NCBI GenBank assembly: GCA_017396085.1 | Contig: JAFQNC010000020.1 | Coordinates: 1-64,000 of the forward strand | Reading direction: 5' to 3' | Length of the DNA stretch: 64,000 bases | Source: Tidjanibacter sp. | GTDB lineage: Bacteria > Bacteroidota > Bacteroidia > Bacteroidales > Rikenellaceae | In this document: piece by piece, positions 36,023-44,580 of the stretch | Layout: each line of letters begins with the position of its first letter | How positions within the stretch are numbered: the stretch's first letter is position 1 | The notes under the pieces: generated by a model | Databases searched by the model: none | The model's input: only the letters and a program-made list of their open reading frames with translations | What the model was told of the DNA's origin: nothing | Made by a program: the position numbers and the translations under genes

Positions 36023-36054
36023 TTGACAGAGTACATTTTTTTGCACTACTTTTG
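36023..36054 (+). promoter_or_regulatory. promoter of the phage-derived cluster
   Basis: TTG at 36023-36025 and TACTTTTG at 36047-36054 with 21 bp between. It is a host-type promoter and lies 40 nt before the first gene of the cluster. Confidence 0.78.
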
Positions 36055-36094
36055 TTCAGAAATTGAATAAAAACAAGTCAAAACCTCAAAATCA

Positions 36095-36505
36095 ATGAAC
36101 ACAAGAGAGAGTCTTTTAGCCCTCATTAAGAAGCAACTTGAGGAGCGTAGTTACAATGTGTGTACCCCTGCGGAACTATCCTTTACCGTGGCGCACGAGG
36201 GTTTTCCCATAGCCATTGTTGAAGAGCCGAAGTTGGTTGCAGGGAGTGTGTCGGGAGGTGCCGTAAGCGCCTACGATATTGGTGCTAAGTTGTTAATGCA
36301 GAGGGCTGGTAGTGCCGACAAGTGCGCTCCGCTGTTTGCCCTCATTGAGGAGGACATCGTGCAGGTGGCAACCCTCGTGGCCGAAGCCCCCGAGGTGGGT
36401 AGCGTGGTGTTGCGAGAGGTGGCTCCCGTGGCAGGCGCACTCACCCACGCAGGAGATGTGGCAATGAGCACCGTGATGCGTGTGGAGTTGTTCTGTGGCG
36501 TGTAG
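36095..36505 (+). CDS. Phage-cluster gene 1, unknown (possible tail-completion-type protein)
   Basis: 136 residues, soluble, Val/Ala-rich. Begins NTRESLLALIKKQLEERSY and ends in GDVAMSTVMRVELFCGV, a strand-like end. I do not recognise a family with confidence. Its size, alpha then beta layout and position ahead of two tail-like genes recall tail-terminator or neck proteins of siphophages, which is inference only. It has its own host-type promoter and is 35 bp from gene 2. Confidence 0.6.
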   Translation: MNTRESLLALIKKQLEERSYNVCTPAELSFTVAHEGFPIAIVEEPKLVAGSVSGGAVSAYDIGAKLLMQRAGSADKCAPLFALIEEDIVQVATLVAEAPEVGSVVLREVAPVAGALTHAGDVAMSTVMRVELFCGV

Positions 36506-36540
36506 TCGTAAGAAGTTAAAATATTGAACAAATAGGCGTT

Positions 36541-37527
36541 ATGAAACTGATTTCCTATCCCGACCGATTTTCCTCGGTCTTTGCCGACAACGTTTGTCGT
36601 TTCGGCCCCATTAACCCACAGGAGCCATTTGAGGTGAGTGTGGAAGACGATGTGTGCGGTCTGCTCGGCACAAAGCGTTTCGTGGGCTCCGAAGAAGTGG
36701 TCTGCTCGCTGGGTAACTACATCCGCCGCAGGCTCAATCCGCAGCCGCTATTGCTCCCGCAAAGTGCCTTCACCGAGGCCGAGGGGCGCAATGTGAGGCT
36801 CACAGCCCATTGGGGTGAGGGGCAAGAGAGCCCCAAGATGACCTTTACCGTGGCCAACATCGACCACACCGAGTGCGACCCCATAGGTCCGAAGGTGCAG
36901 CACCGCACCATCGCACCCGGGGAGCACGATGAACTGCTGTTTGTGGTGGGGCGAGAGAAGAACATCTGCGCCAAGTGGGAACTCTCCACGGGCGAAAGGG
37001 TCAATGCCTATGCCAAGACAAGCCTGCGGGATGGCCTTTGGGCGTGGGTGGTGTGTGCCGATGAGATGATTGCACGCTCGGCCCGACCTGAGGAGGTGGA
37101 GTGGTTCACCGTGGAGATTGTGGTCGAAACCACCCACGTAATGAAGGCAACATACACCATTGTGCCACCCAATCCCAACCACGTGAGAATGGCTTGGCTG
37201 GCCCCCTCGGGAGAGATTTGTTACCACAACTTCCCGCGCTCCATAGAGAGCAGTGTGGCTACCGACACCTCGGAGGTGGAACTCCCCTCGGGTACGGAGG
37301 TAGTGGCCAAGAGTGGGTGGACCCAAACAAGGCTCGAGAGTGGGGTGGTGTCGCAGCAGGTGATGGACCACATTGCCGGCATCGTAACCTCGCCGAGGGT
37401 GTGGCAGATTGTCGGCGGGCAGGCAGAGCCCGTGGTGCTCCTTGGCTCCCACCTAACCCTCGCTGGTGGCTCCGGCAGGTCGCTCTCGCTCACAATCAGG
37501 CCCGCAAAGAAGGTGGTCTATTGGTAG
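36541..37527 (+). CDS. Phage-cluster gene 2, unknown beta-rich protein (tail-like?)
   Basis: 328 residues, no signal peptide or membrane helix, rich in beta-type segments. Begins MKLISYPDRFSSVFADNVCRFG. The sequence alternates short strands with loops and contains several Trp and Cys. Position directly before a tail/baseplate-like gene suggests a tail structural component (tube or distal tail), but I see no diagnostic motif. A repeat-filled spacer of 305 bp separates it from gene 3. Confidence 0.6.
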   Translation: MKLISYPDRFSSVFADNVCRFGPINPQEPFEVSVEDDVCGLLGTKRFVGSEEVVCSLGNYIRRRLNPQPLLLPQSAFTEAEGRNVRLTAHWGEGQESPKMTFTVANIDHTECDPIGPKVQHRTIAPGEHDELLFVVGREKNICAKWELSTGERVNAYAKTSLRDGLWAWVVCADEMIARSARPEEVEWFTVEIVVETTHVMKATYTIVPPNPNHVRMAWLAPSGEICYHNFPRSIESSVATDTSEVELPSGTEVVAKSGWTQTRLESGVVSQQVMDHIAGIVTSPRVWQIVGGQAEPVVLLGSHLTLAGGSGRSLSLTIRPAKKVVYW

Positions 37528-37832
37528 CCCCATCAGCTATAGTAGCCCTTAAAGCCCTTTTACAGACGCCCCCGCCACTCCGTGGCACCCCCTCTAACTT
37601 AGAGGGGGACGTGCACGGAAGGCATCGCAAGGTCGGAAAGCGTACCAACCCTCCAACTGCACAAAACAGGCAACGCCTGCCCCTCCCAGCCTCCCCTATC
37701 GTAGGGGAGGGGTACTCAAGGGAGGAGTGGTTGGATGGCACGGGTAACAAAATCGTTACCCGAAATAAACTGCGCCGCAGGCACCACAATTTTCCATTTT
37801 CAATTTTCCATTTTCCATTTTCAATTTCCACA
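37528..37832. repeat. mosaic repeats inside the phage-derived cluster
   Basis: The host-type intergenic modules interrupt the cluster: TAGCCCTTA-type nonamers (37527-37562), a palindrome CCCCCTCTAACTTAGAGGGGG (about 37588-37608), the GGCATCGCAAGGTCGGAAAG module (37621-37640), hairpin CAGGC-AAC-GCCTG (37667-37679), CCTCCCCTATCGTAGGGGAGG (about 37691-37711), GGGTAACAAAATCGTTACCC (about 37742-37761), the inverse of the 19487 module (37768-37785) and TTTCCAT/TTTCAAT heptamers (37790-37828). Confidence 0.85.
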
Positions 37833-40175
37833 ATGATTGTTCTCTACATTGATGGCCAAGTGGCCGACATAGACCAGCGTACCGACATCTCGGTGTCGCT
37901 CTCCATAGCCTCGTTGAGCTCCACACAGTGGGGGCGTGCCTCCTACTCCAAGAGCCTCATAATCCCGCTAACCCCAACCAACCGTGCGCTGATGGGCGAC
38001 TGCGAGCAACCACACACCGCACCTCTCTTCAATAGCGGACTCCACACCGCAAGGGTGGAGTGTGGGGGTAGTGTGATTATTGAGGGCTCCGTGATGCTCA
38101 CCGCCTGCAAGCAGGGCCCCGAGGGTTACTATCGTTTCAACATCATCGGCCCCGCAAGAGAGTGGGTGAGGGCGGCCTCGGCCTCGTTGCGCAGCCTGCC
38201 GATGGGGTATGCCGAGGAGTTCGGCTCCGCAGCGGTGGCTCAGAGTTGGACCTCCGAGGGCGCAGTGGTGAGGTACCTGCCCGTGGAGCGTGGGCGCACG
38301 GTGGAAGGAGATGCGGAGGATTATGTGCGCCGCATCTGCTCCGATGACTACCACCCATTCCTACACCTCCGAAGCCTCGTGGAGGCCATCTTCGCACAGT
38401 CGGGCTATGAGGTCTGCTCCTCGTTTATGGACTCGGAGTTCTTCGGGTCGCTCTACATCAGCGGAGCGTGGAAGGAGCGCACGGGGGTGGAGCAGGCGGC
38501 TGCGGAGATGGATTTCAAGGCGGTGCGCACGGCAGCAAGTGCGGTGATTGATGGTAACTACTTCGGTCGTGTCTATGCCGACCATTTGGCCAACTACCAC
38601 ACCGTGGGTAACCTTGTGGACTCCACCTCGGTGTCGGGTGCCTACCCTTCGGCTCTGGGTGCCTTCGGGCCCGACCACACGGGGCGCATCTGCTTCACTG
38701 CCACAAGTGCTGTGTCGGTGGGCTTTGAGTACCACCTGCGCTACCGTACCGACACACGCATCATCTCCCGCACAAGGCTTGTGGGCTACGATGAGATTAG
38801 GCCCGCCCTTGGCGACTCCATCCTCTGCCCGCTGAAAAACACCCTTGCCGACCGCCGTGGGGAGCCCTTTGTGTCGGGCAGGCTCTACACGCTGGCCATC
38901 TTCGGTGCGACTGCCGACACCACCTACACCTTGGAGGCCACCAACAGCGCAGGGGCAATCATAACCCTCGCCACCACCACCGAGGCCTTCACGAAGGTGA
39001 GTTACGATGGGGGTAGGCTCTCCAACCTGCGACTCCGCAAGGTGAGTGGGCTCCTCACTGTGGATGCCACCGAGGATTGGGCCCTCTATGACGGCTATGT
39101 GGAGGAGCGTGGCAGCCGTGAGGTGGAGGTTACGGTGCGCTCGGCCCCGCACAGGCTGGCCGCAGGGGAGGTGCAATACTTCGATATGTTCTACTTCGGC
39201 GGCGCCGAGGAGGGGATGACAATGCAACTCTATGAGGGGACTTGGATGAGGCCTCTGTTTGCCGCCACACCCATTGAGGGCGAGAGTGTGGAGTGGGCCG
39301 ATGTGGCCGATTGTGGCTTCTCGCAGATGGAACTGCTCTCGGCAGTGAAAAACCTCTTCGACCTGCAAATCTACACCGACACCTCCACAAGGCGTGTCTA
39401 CATTGAGCCCGTGGGCCAATTCTGCAACCCTGAGGTGGTGGTGGATTGGAGTGAGAGGATTGACGTGGGGCGTGGCGTGGTGGTGGAGGAACTCGGCGCC
39501 GACAGCCACTCGCTCCTCACCGTAGCCTACCGCCCCACCGACCGAGCAGCCGCCGCGCTGACCGAGCAGGAGGGAGTACCCTATGGCGAGTGGAGTGCCC
39601 ACATCGACAACATCTTTGCCTCGCAGGGCACCGAGCGCAACGAAAACCCGCTCTTTGCACCCTCGGTGTCGGTGGTGGGAAGTGTGTCGGCTGCCCCCTC
39701 GGTGAGCCTTGTGGCGGTGGGCAACAAGGAACAGGCCGATGACGGCAAGGTGTTACACTCGGCCTTTGACACCAAAATCATCTCCTTCCGCACCCTTCAG
39801 CCACTTGCCGAGGGCGAGAGTTGGGAGTGGCCTGTGGGGCACAGTGGCGAGGTGCCTTTGGTGGAGTTCTTCAACGATGTGGCCGAGGAGCCGTTGTCGC
39901 TACTCTTTGAGGACCGCAACGGAGTGGTGGGGCTTGGTGAGCGATTTTGGCGTAGCAAGGTGGATGCGCTCAACCACTCCAAGCGAATTACCCTCAATGT
40001 GAACCTTTCGCCCGATGAGGTGGAGTCCATAGCTTTCCCAAACTCTTCGGGTAGGGATTTCAGGGCCCTCTACCGCTTGTGCCTTGATGGCGAGCCGGTG
40101 CTGTGCCGTCTGGAGCAGGTGGTCGATTACAACCCCTCTGCACCCTCCACACAATGCGTGTTCGTCACGGTGTAG
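37833..40175 (+). CDS. Phage-cluster gene 3, large tail/baseplate-like protein
   Basis: 780 residues. The N-terminus (MIVLYIDGQVADIDQRTDIS ... YSKSLIIPLTPTNRALMGD, residues about 1-55) follows a pattern I recall from tail-tip or baseplate proteins of Bacteroidota phages: strand, then (F/Y)SK-x-I-x-(I/L)P-x-T-x-x-N. The rest is beta-rich, with an apparent carbohydrate-binding-like middle (about 250-400) and a C-terminal part after 450. No signal peptide. The frame is open far upstream to 37101, overlapping gene 2 and the repeats, but ATG 37833 follows the heptamer array and starts the recognisable N-terminus. Confidence 0.65.
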   Translation: MIVLYIDGQVADIDQRTDISVSLSIASLSSTQWGRASYSKSLIIPLTPTNRALMGDCEQPHTAPLFNSGLHTARVECGGSVIIEGSVMLTACKQGPEGYYRFNIIGPAREWVRAASASLRSLPMGYAEEFGSAAVAQSWTSEGAVVRYLPVERGRTVEGDAEDYVRRICSDDYHPFLHLRSLVEAIFAQSGYEVCSSFMDSEFFGSLYISGAWKERTGVEQAAAEMDFKAVRTAASAVIDGNYFGRVYADHLANYHTVGNLVDSTSVSGAYPSALGAFGPDHTGRICFTATSAVSVGFEYHLRYRTDTRIISRTRLVGYDEIRPALGDSILCPLKNTLADRRGEPFVSGRLYTLAIFGATADTTYTLEATNSAGAIITLATTTEAFTKVSYDGGRLSNLRLRKVSGLLTVDATEDWALYDGYVEERGSREVEVTVRSAPHRLAAGEVQYFDMFYFGGAEEGMTMQLYEGTWMRPLFAATPIEGESVEWADVADCGFSQMELLSAVKNLFDLQIYTDTSTRRVYIEPVGQFCNPEVVVDWSERIDVGRGVVVEELGADSHSLLTVAYRPTDRAAAALTEQEGVPYGEWSAHIDNIFASQGTERNENPLFAPSVSVVGSVSAAPSVSLVAVGNKEQADDGKVLHSAFDTKIISFRTLQPLAEGESWEWPVGHSGEVPLVEFFNDVAEEPLSLLFEDRNGVVGLGERFWRSKVDALNHSKRITLNVNLSPDEVESIAFPNSSGRDFRALYRLCLDGEPVLCRLEQVVDYNPSAPSTQCVFVTV

Positions 40176-40365
40176 GAGGAGGGAAATTCAAAATTAAGGC
40201 CCTTAAGGCCCCTAAAGCCCTTAAAGTCCTTAAGGCCCCAGCAGCCCCTCTTTAAATAATTCTCAATTAACCCACCTTTGGTGGCTTTTAGTTGCTCTCG
40301 CTCGGCAAAGTGTGCAAGCACCCTCTGCCCTCGCTTACTCGCAACTTTCTCAATTCTCAATTCGA
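40176..40365. repeat. nonamer array and spacer inside the phage-derived cluster
   Basis: TTAAGGCCC, TTAAGGCCC, CTAAAGCCC, TTAAAGTCC, TTAAGGCCC, CAGCAGCCC in 9-bp register (40193-40246), followed by about 110 bp without recognised structure before the next start. Confidence 0.8.
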
Positions 40366-40533
40366 ATGACCTACGACAACCACAACCAAACCATCACTCT
40401 CACCATCGAAGAACTCGCCGAGGCACTGCGCACCGCACTCGGGCAGGTGAGAGTCTATGTGCTCGAGAGCGACATCTCACAAGCACAACAAGCCGTGCGC
40501 ACAGTAGTACAACAAGCAACACTCGTAGAATGA
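40366..40533 (+). CDS. Phage-cluster gene 4, 55-residue protein resembling a tape-measure C-terminus
   Basis: 55 residues. The second half, VRVYVLESDISQAQQAVRTV (about 27-46), resembles the short VxAYVVESDITxxQ-type motif that I recall at the very C-terminal end of tail-fibre and tape-measure-like proteins of Bacteroidota phages. Here it forms almost the whole gene. It could be a remnant or a purposely short protein. Its stop overlaps the start of gene 5 (ATGA), which supports real, coupled translation. ATG at 40366 (MTYDNHNQT) is used; the frame is open to 40312. Confidence 0.6.
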   Translation: MTYDNHNQTITLTIEELAEALRTALGQVRVYVLESDISQAQQAVRTVVQQATLVE

Positions 40534-40805
40534 TGATACCCACAAACGGACCGCTCGCAAGAGCACTCAAACAGACCATAGGCCACCTCAATGGCCCGGA
40601 TGGTAACACCGAAGAGGTGGTCAATTTCCTCCTCAGAGAGTCATTGGTCGATGCCACCCACCTCAAATCGTGGGTGGTACGCAGGGAGGTGGACCGACTT
40701 GTGGCCGAAGGAGCAGGTCGCATTGATGCAATGGAAACGGTGGCCGAGGAGTTCGGAATGAGCTTCTACACCGTGCGCAAATACGTCTACGGTCGCTACA
40801 AATAG
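40530..40805 (+). CDS. Phage-cluster gene 5, small helix-turn-helix protein
   Basis: 91 residues, helical. The C-terminal 30 residues (RIDAMETVAEEFGMSFYTVRKYVYGRYK, seen at about 64-91) look like a helix-turn-helix ending in a basic patch. It could be a transcription regulator or a small DNA-recognition subunit of the TerS kind; no large terminase partner is nearby, so neither is certain. ATG at 40530 overlaps the stop codon of gene 4; the next codon is also ATG. Confidence 0.65.
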   Translation: MMIPTNGPLARALKQTIGHLNGPDGNTEEVVNFLLRESLVDATHLKSWVVRREVDRLVAEGAGRIDAMETVAEEFGMSFYTVRKYVYGRYK

Positions 40806-40895
40806 GTAACCTTACTCCTGCTCTTGTGGCACCCCCACGCCTACGCCCCCCCACACTCTCTCACACACTTTAACCCCACAACACAAAACCTTTTT

Positions 40896-41843
40896 ATGCA
40901 AACAGAAAAAAACAAAATCACATCCTCGGCAAGGATTCTCTCCATCGATATTGACGGCATCATCGGTGAGCCCGAAGAGTTGCAGTTCGGAGAGGAGAGT
41001 CGCTCGGTGGCAACCTATGAGCGATTTGAGCAGGCACTTGCCGAGATTGGAGAGGACAACCCTGTCGGGCTTGTCCTGAACATTCGCTCCACAGGTGGTA
41101 ACTTGGACGATGCACTGCTCATATATGATGCCGCCGTAGGGCTCGGAGTGGAGGTGGTAACCCGCTGCTATGGCTATGTGGCCTCTGCCGCAACAATCAT
41201 CGCACAGGCCGCCTCGCCCGGGTGTCGCGAAATCTCCGCCAACGGCTTCTACCTCATCCACTGCTGCGAGAGCACTGTGGAGGGTAACTCCCACTCGCTC
41301 ACACTCACCAAACAACTCCTCGACAAGAGCGACCAGCGATTGGCCGAAATCTACTCCGAAGCCTCGGGTAGGCCCGTGGAGGAGTTCCGTGCCCTGATGA
41401 ACGAGAATGCAGGCAAGGGGCGTTGGCTCACCCCACAGGAGGCCCTCGATGCAGGCCTCGTGGACCGCATCATCCCCGCAGCACCCATCACCGACTCGGT
41501 TACAGACCGTATAACCTCGCTCGGTTTGCCCCCATTGCCTGCCGAGCAGCAGCGCAAGGGTGGATGGTGGAGCACGCTGATGGAGAAGGTGGGCCTACGT
41601 AGCAGCAAGGCCGTGCGTGCCGAGCAGGAGCACTCCGTGGAGCCCTCGGTGGCCGACAGCACCCACACTACCCATCGCCCTACGGTGCCCCCTTCAAGGC
41701 TACACACCGCCGAGCCCACACGCACCAAGGAGTGTGAGGACCCCGCAGTGAGGGAGAACACCTCCACCGCCACCAACTCCAATCAGAGTGCCTACGAAGC
41801 CGATGCACGCAGCCTGCGTGAGGTCGCAACAAAAAACATCTAA
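40896..41843 (+). CDS. Phage-cluster gene 6, ClpP-type prohead protease with long C-terminal extension
   Basis: 315 residues. Residues 1-195 are a ClpP/S14-type protease: strand IRSTGGNLDDALLIYDA (oxyanion region), catalytic Ser97 in GYVASAATI and His122 in YLIHCCES, with the 25-residue Ser-His spacing of E. coli ClpP. In phage proteases the acid is usually in an MDAETW-like segment; the matching stretch here reads MNENAGKGRW, so Asn169 stands in that place. Residues 205-315 are a low-complexity extension, which could act as an internal scaffold as in phage protease-scaffold fusions. Directly upstream of the capsid gene, as in many phages. Start at 40896 by family fit. Confidence 0.85.
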   Translation: MQTEKNKITSSARILSIDIDGIIGEPEELQFGEESRSVATYERFEQALAEIGEDNPVGLVLNIRSTGGNLDDALLIYDAAVGLGVEVVTRCYGYVASAATIIAQAASPGCREISANGFYLIHCCESTVEGNSHSLTLTKQLLDKSDQRLAEIYSEASGRPVEEFRALMNENAGKGRWLTPQEALDAGLVDRIIPAAPITDSVTDRITSLGLPPLPAEQQRKGGWWSTLMEKVGLRSSKAVRAEQEHSVEPSVADSTHTTHRPTVPPSRLHTAEPTRTKECEDPAVRENTSTATNSNQSAYEADARSLREVATKNI

Positions 41844-41919
41844 TGGGGCCCACCCCAAAATGGGTGGACACAAACCAACTTACAACACAATCAAACCAAA
41901 CCAAAAACTCAAAGTAACT

Positions 41920-43161
41920 ATGTCAAAGATTGAAAGCATCAAGCAGTATGAGGGTCAGGTCCTCGACAACATCTTCTTCCGTCCTATGCTCACCGGCGAC
42001 AATGCCGAACAGATGGGTATCAAAGTGATGTACAACGTGCCCGCACCCACCACTCTCCACTTCTGGCGTCGCAATGGTGATGTGCTCCAGAAGTACACCA
42101 GCCGTGGGTGGAATGGTGGCAACCCCGCCGACAAGTACCAAAAGAAAATCGAACTCCACAAGGTGAAGGCCGAGATGGCATATTCGGCCGAGGACTACTT
42201 CTCCACCGTATATGAGCTCATCACCAACCGCCCCGATGTGAACCTCGACGACCTCTCCGGCACCGAACTCGAGGAGGCCGAAACCACCCTCTTCCGTGCA
42301 TCCATCGCCGAGAGTATCCGTGGCACAATGTGGTATGGCAACGTAAACCGCCCGGGTGGCTCGCTCAACACCTTCGACGGCTTCCTGAAGAAAATCTTCA
42401 GCCAACTGTACCACACCGATGGTAGCCACATTATGGGCTACCTCAAGGACAAAAACTCGCCCGAGTGGGCCGAGGCTCTCCTCAAGTCGCTCTGGGACAA
42501 CGCCTCGGAGCACCTCAAGTCGTTGCGCTCGGAGGGGCAGTTGACATTCTTCGTTACCTCCGACGTCTACAATGCCTACGAGGAGTGTCTGGACAACGTG
42601 GCCCTGGAGGCAGCCTATTTGGCCAAGCAGACCGGTCGTGATGCGCTCTACTATCGTGGTATCCCCGTGGTGGACGTGAGGCTCAATAGCTACCACAAGA
42701 ACATCACCGATATGCCCCACTCGTTTGCAATCCTCACCGACCGTCGCAACCTCGCACTCGCAGTCAACACCAGCGACTACCCCGGTACCGAGGTGCGTAT
42801 GTGGTACAACCCCGACGAGATGGAAAACCGTCAGAGGGCAATCTTTATGGCCGGTTGTGAGTACCTGCTGCCCGAACTGATGAGCGTGGCATTTGCGGCA
42901 CCCATCACAAACGTCGTGTGGACCTCCGAGAACGGAGTGCCCAAGTGTAGCATCCTGCTCTCGCCCGACATCGACAACATCGACTGCATCGAACTCTCAA
43001 CCTACACCTCCGAGGGCGAACTCGAGACCGATGCCGTCAGTATGGAGAAGAGTGGCAACACGATGAGCCTGCTCTGTGAGGAAGCTACCGAGGTGGGCTC
43101 CTACAATTTCTCAATCTTCTACAAGGGCTGTTCCTTCTCCACCTGCTGCAACGGCTGGTAG
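41920..43161 (+). CDS. Phage-cluster gene 7, major capsid-like protein
   Basis: 413 residues, no signal peptide. Called major capsid protein by position between protease and portal genes, length, and HK97-like features: an extended N-arm, a long helix region around LHKVKAEMAYSAEDYFSTVYEL, and later YYRGIPVVDVRLNSY and AILTDRRNLALAV segments near the P-domain. The last 85 residues form a beta-rich Cys-containing domain (CSILLSPD ... CSFSTCCNGW) like an added immunoglobulin-type decoration domain. The frame is open to 41788, but MSKIESIKQYEG at 41920 is the natural start. Confidence 0.72.
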   Translation: MSKIESIKQYEGQVLDNIFFRPMLTGDNAEQMGIKVMYNVPAPTTLHFWRRNGDVLQKYTSRGWNGGNPADKYQKKIELHKVKAEMAYSAEDYFSTVYELITNRPDVNLDDLSGTELEEAETTLFRASIAESIRGTMWYGNVNRPGGSLNTFDGFLKKIFSQLYHTDGSHIMGYLKDKNSPEWAEALLKSLWDNASEHLKSLRSEGQLTFFVTSDVYNAYEECLDNVALEAAYLAKQTGRDALYYRGIPVVDVRLNSYHKNITDMPHSFAILTDRRNLALAVNTSDYPGTEVRMWYNPDEMENRQRAIFMAGCEYLLPELMSVAFAAPITNVVWTSENGVPKCSILLSPDIDNIDCIELSTYTSEGELETDAVSMEKSGNTMSLLCEEATEVGSYNFSIFYKGCSFSTCCNGW

Positions 43162-43300
43162 TCGGCAGAGGAGAAAGCAGTGGGTGGTGGGCGAGTGGTA
43201 ATCCTCCCTCTGTGGTGGCACCATCCGCCCCCACCTTTTCTCCCCCTCACTCCGCACACATCCAAAACCTTCACACACTACACACTCACACTACCCTCTT

Positions 43301-44557
43301 ATGGAACAGAAGAGAAACATACCATACACACCCAAAATATTCTCCCCCAGGGCAAACTCATCCTTTGGAGGCTTAGGTTTCCCCGTGGGAGGAGGCTCGT
43401 CGGCAGCCGCAGCAAAGGGTGGGGCAGAGTGGTGGAAGTGGGGCTCCGATAACCTCTTCCCCACGGCACTCGCACAACTCGCTCGCCGCTCCACCACACA
43501 CCGACGAATCATCAACGACAAGGCCGACTACATCTCCGGCAAGGGCTTTGTGTGCCCCGATGAGGCCGTGCGCACACGATTCTTCATCGACAACGCCAAC
43601 TCACGCGGCGAGAGCCTCCGCCAGGTGCTCAACCTGCTCGCTCTCGACAAGGCTCTTTTTGGCAACGCCTTCGTGGAGGTGGTAACCGATTCGCAGCACT
43701 CCTTCCTGGCACTCTTCCACCAGGACGCATCCAAGTGCCGACTCGCCAAAGATGGAGCACACGTGCTCCTGCACCACGATTGGTCACACTTCACCTCCGC
43801 CGATGTGGCCACCGTGCCGCTCTATCCACTCTTTGAGCAGGGAGCCGACGGCAACCTGCACACTATGATTCACTACAAAGACTACGAGCCCACCTTCTCG
43901 CACTATGGCGTGCCGCCCTATGTGGCAGGTCTGGGCGTGTCGGCCATAGCCTACAAGACCGACGATTGGAACATCTCACGACTCGAAAACTCCTTCCAAC
44001 TCTCCGGAGTGATGCTCCTTGACGGAGGAGTGGAAAACGAGGAACAGGCAGCCGAACTGATGCGCACCGCACAGCGCAGGTTTGCCGGTCAGCCCGGGCA
44101 GGTGATGTTTATGATTAAGGAGTGCGACGAGGGCGACAGCTCACGCTTCATCCCCATCACCTCCTCCAACGAGGGCGACTGGAAGGCACTGCACGACCAA
44201 GCCACCACCGACATTGTGGTTGCCCACTCGTGGTTCCGCTCGCTCAGCGGACTCGACTACTCCACAGGGTTCTCCGCCGACCGCATCCTACACGAGTATG
44301 AGGTGGCTCTCAACACCGTAATCCTCGGCGAACAGGCCGAACTGATGGAGCCCATCTGTGCCCTCATCACCTCGGTGTTGGGCGAGGATGGCTCGCTGGT
44401 GGAGGTGGTCAATCGTCCGCCCTCGCGCTCCAAACCTCTCTATATGAAGGTGTGGGAGGCAAGGCGTGCCGATGGACTCGACTTCGACCCTGAGGACCCC
44501 GACCAGCAGATGTATGTCGCACAGGTAACAAAGTATGGACTCAAAAACGTAGACTAA
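43301..44557 (+). CDS. Phage-cluster gene 8, portal protein
   Basis: 418 residues with portal features of the PBSX-like type: the N-terminal WWKWGSDNLFPTALAQLARRSTTHRRIINDKADYISGKGF block (about 44-83, seen in parts), LLALDKALFGNAFVEVV, FHQDASKCRL, PVYSHYGVPPYVAG-like region and a late LSGLDYSTGFSADRILHEYEVALNTVILGEQ helix. In a phage it forms the dodecameric DNA gate. Placed after the capsid gene, whereas most phages place portal before it. ATG 43301; the connector gene starts 23 bp after its stop. Confidence 0.85.
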   Translation: MEQKRNIPYTPKIFSPRANSSFGGLGFPVGGGSSAAAAKGGAEWWKWGSDNLFPTALAQLARRSTTHRRIINDKADYISGKGFVCPDEAVRTRFFIDNANSRGESLRQVLNLLALDKALFGNAFVEVVTDSQHSFLALFHQDASKCRLAKDGAHVLLHHDWSHFTSADVATVPLYPLFEQGADGNLHTMIHYKDYEPTFSHYGVPPYVAGLGVSAIAYKTDDWNISRLENSFQLSGVMLLDGGVENEEQAAELMRTAQRRFAGQPGQVMFMIKECDEGDSSRFIPITSSNEGDWKALHDQATTDIVVAHSWFRSLSGLDYSTGFSADRILHEYEVALNTVILGEQAELMEPICALITSVLGEDGSLVEVVNRPPSRSKPLYMKVWEARRADGLDFDPEDPDQQMYVAQVTKYGLKNVD

Positions 44558-44580
44558 CCACCCCAACCTATTCTAACGCT

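Noticed and set aside
37101..37832. N-terminal extension of the 780-residue tail-like protein into the upstream gene and repeats
   Set aside because: The extension reads through another gene and repeat DNA; the recognisable N-terminus begins at 37833.
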